Source: Ureibacillus composti
GTDB taxonomy: Bacteria > Bacillota > Bacilli > Bacillales_A > Planococcaceae
Direction of reading: 5' to 3'
Length of the DNA: 64,000 nt
NCBI GenBank assembly: GCA_030348875.1
Contig: JAUCEP010000002.1
Coordinates: 3,869,501-3,933,500 of the forward strand
Below, in pieces: positions 62,767 to 64,000 of this stretch (position 1 is the first letter of the stretch; each line of letters starts with the position of its first letter). The notes below the pieces were generated by a model. It saw only the letters and a list, made by a program, of their open reading frames with translations, did no database searches and was not told where the DNA came from. Both the position numbers and the translations under genes were made by a program.

Positions 62767-62801
62767 AAAAGAACGGACCTCCTTATTAGAGATCCGTTCT
62801 T
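62767..62801 (-). terminator. Terminator of the sodium:alanine symporter gene
   Basis: Minus-strand hairpin with arms AAGAACGGA / TCCGTTCTT followed by a short U-run, between convergent genes and about 35 bases after the symporter stop. Confidence 0.65.
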
Positions 62802-62834
62802 AATTCAATCCGCGTAATATCTATTACACTATAT

Positions 62835-64000
62835 TTAGCGATTTTCTTCTTCGTCTCCCCAGCACTCAACTTCCCCAATATTCGGAACGTTTTTCTTGTA
62901 GAACACAGGGTCTTTCCCCTTTTTACGCTGGTCTATGTAATCATTGATCACTGGTTTTGCTACTTTCCAAAGCATTAATATAGCGAGTAAGTTAATAATC
63001 GCCATGATTGCCATAAATAAGTCGGCTAAATCCCATACAACCTGTACTTTTGCTACAGAGCCAAACATTACAAAAGCAACTACTAAAATTCGAAATACTA
63101 GTAAGATAGTTTTTGATTCTTTAATAAACTCAATATTCGTTTCGCCGTAGTAGTAGTTACCAATAACCGTACTATATGCAAATAAGAAGACTGCAATTGC
63201 TAAAAAGATACCAGCCCATTCACCTAAGTTACCTACTAATGATGCTTGAGTTAAATTAACTGAAGCGGCATCCGATTGAAGATATGCATCACTTAGTAAT
63301 ACGATAGCTGCAGTTGAAGTACAAACAAGTAAAGTATCAATAAATACTCCTAATGTTTGAATTAACCCCTGTTTTACCGGATGAGATACCGCTGCAGTGG
63401 CTGCTGCATTCGGTGCTGAACCAATACCCGCTTCATTCGAGAATAGACCACGTTTAATTCCATTCATAATGGCTGCACCTAACATACCAGCAAATGCTTC
63501 TTCAAATCCAAATGCTGATTTTATTATTAAAATTAAAATATTAGGTATCTCGGAAATATTTAAGATTACTACCATCAATGCAATTGCAATATAGGCAATC
63601 GCCATAACCGGTACAATAATTTGAGTAACACTAACAATTCGTTTTAATCCACCAAACACTATAATTCCTGTTAATATAGATAAGATAATTCCAACGATAA
63701 CTCGATCTGTACCAAAGCTTTCTTTAAAAGCAATTGTAATAGTGTTGGCTTGTACAGCGTTAAAAACAAAACCGTAAGTTAACGTAATTACAACCGCAAA
63801 AAGAATACCCATCCATCTTTTCTTTAATCCCTTTTCCATATAATAGGCCGGGCCACCACGATACAAACTACCGTCTTTTACTTTATAAACTTGGGCCAAA
63901 GTACTTTCAATTAATGCTGATGCCCCTCCAATTAATGCAACCATCCACATCCAAAATACAGCACCTGGACCTCCTAGGGCAATAGCCGTTGCAACACCTG
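62835..64000 (-). CDS. Sodium:alanine symporter family protein (partial)
   Basis: This membrane transporter of the AGCS family imports alanine or glycine with sodium. The visible part has about nine helices and the motifs ALGGPGAVFWMWMVALIGGA at the right edge, YRGGPAYYMEKGLKK and FSNEAGIGSAPNAAATAAVSHPVKQG. The C-terminus is acidic. The reading frame continues through 63951-64000 beyond the window, so the N-terminus is missing. It faces alaR-alaT convergently, which fits alanine traffic. AlsT-like in B. subtilis terms, but other AGCS paralogues are possible. Confidence 0.9.
   Translation of the reverse strand, partial: GVATAIALGGPGAVFWMWMVALIGGASALIESTLAQVYKVKDGSLYRGGPAYYMEKGLKKRWMGILFAVVITLTYGFVFNAVQANTITIAFKESFGTDRVIVGIILSILTGIIVFGGLKRIVSVTQIIVPVMAIAYIAIALMVVILNISEIPNILILIIKSAFGFEEAFAGMLGAAIMNGIKRGLFSNEAGIGSAPNAAATAAVSHPVKQGLIQTLGVFIDTLLVCTSTAAIVLLSDAYLQSDAASVNLTQASLVGNLGEWAGIFLAIAVFLFAYSTVIGNYYYGETNIEFIKESKTILLVFRILVVAFVMFGSVAKVQVVWDLADLFMAIMAIINLLAILMLWKVAKPVINDYIDQRKKGKDPVFYKKNVPNIGEVECWGDEEENR

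Overview
The window reads as chromosomal DNA of a low-GC, endospore-forming member of the Bacillales. Spore genes are spread through it: gamma-type SASPs, a KatX-length catalase, the prkA / yhbH / spoVR group and cotJABC. There are also B. subtilis-type alaR-alaT and ykuD homologues. A Lysinibacillus-like genus fits the overall style, but that is inference. No rRNA, tRNA, prophage, transposase or CRISPR array was seen. Many genes use TTG or GTG starts behind strong AGGAGG-type ribosome binding sites, so several starts below differ from the longest reading frame.

Region by region. 1-3184: a thiamine-precursor ABC transporter (thiZ, thiX, thiY; thiY is cut by the left edge). It is preceded by two complete TPP riboswitches in tandem, each with its own terminator, and by a GC-rich intergenic element. 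3271-6990: an M20 amidohydrolase, a GNAT acetyltransferase and two adjacent glutathionyl-hydroquinone-reductase-like proteins. 7207-8472: a 58-residue SASP-like gene, a gamma-SASP with a fourfold internal repeat and a small unknown gene. 8715-17053: YitT-like and EamA membrane proteins, a diguanylate cyclase, an amino-acid-binding lipoprotein, an MBL-hydrolase/TetR pair with two putative operators, an L,D-transpeptidase and a DUF421 protein. 17227-25310: a Cache-GGDEF-EAL protein, an RNase J, a catalase and a membrane-anchored phosphodiesterase-type protein.

25367-33553: the sporulation block spoVR, yhbH and prkA (prkA apparently starts at a rare ATC codon), three copies of a palindromic intergenic repeat, a homospermidine-synthase/saccharopine-dehydrogenase-like gene and cotJA-cotJB-cotJC. 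33603-39345: an abgT-abgA-abgB operon, with a divergent regulator that seems to carry a degenerate cyclase-like domain. 39517-47268: an EamA transporter, an unusual 791-residue protein that fuses a polyprenyl synthase to a second aspartate-rich isoprenoid-synthase-like domain, a DUF1540 protein, an OafA-type acyltransferase, an AHSA1 pseudogene and a family 2 glycosyltransferase. 47636-53867: panE, a lysine-riboswitch-controlled dapA, a fourth repeat copy, an LLM flavin oxidoreductase, a DHH phosphoesterase, an SRPBCC protein and an unknown protein. 53924-64000: a BCCT transporter, a multi-PAS GGDEF-EAL protein, a tartrate/malate dehydrogenase-like enzyme, alaR-alaT and an edge-truncated sodium:alanine symporter.

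The genes do not form one system. The clearest functional units are thiamine-precursor uptake under TPP control, late sporulation and spore structure, amidohydrolase plus AbgT-type uptake, c-di-GMP turnover (three enzymes), alanine metabolism and transport at the right end, and a lysine-sensing diaminopimelate step. The most unusual gene is the double-domain isoprenoid synthase at 40502-42877.
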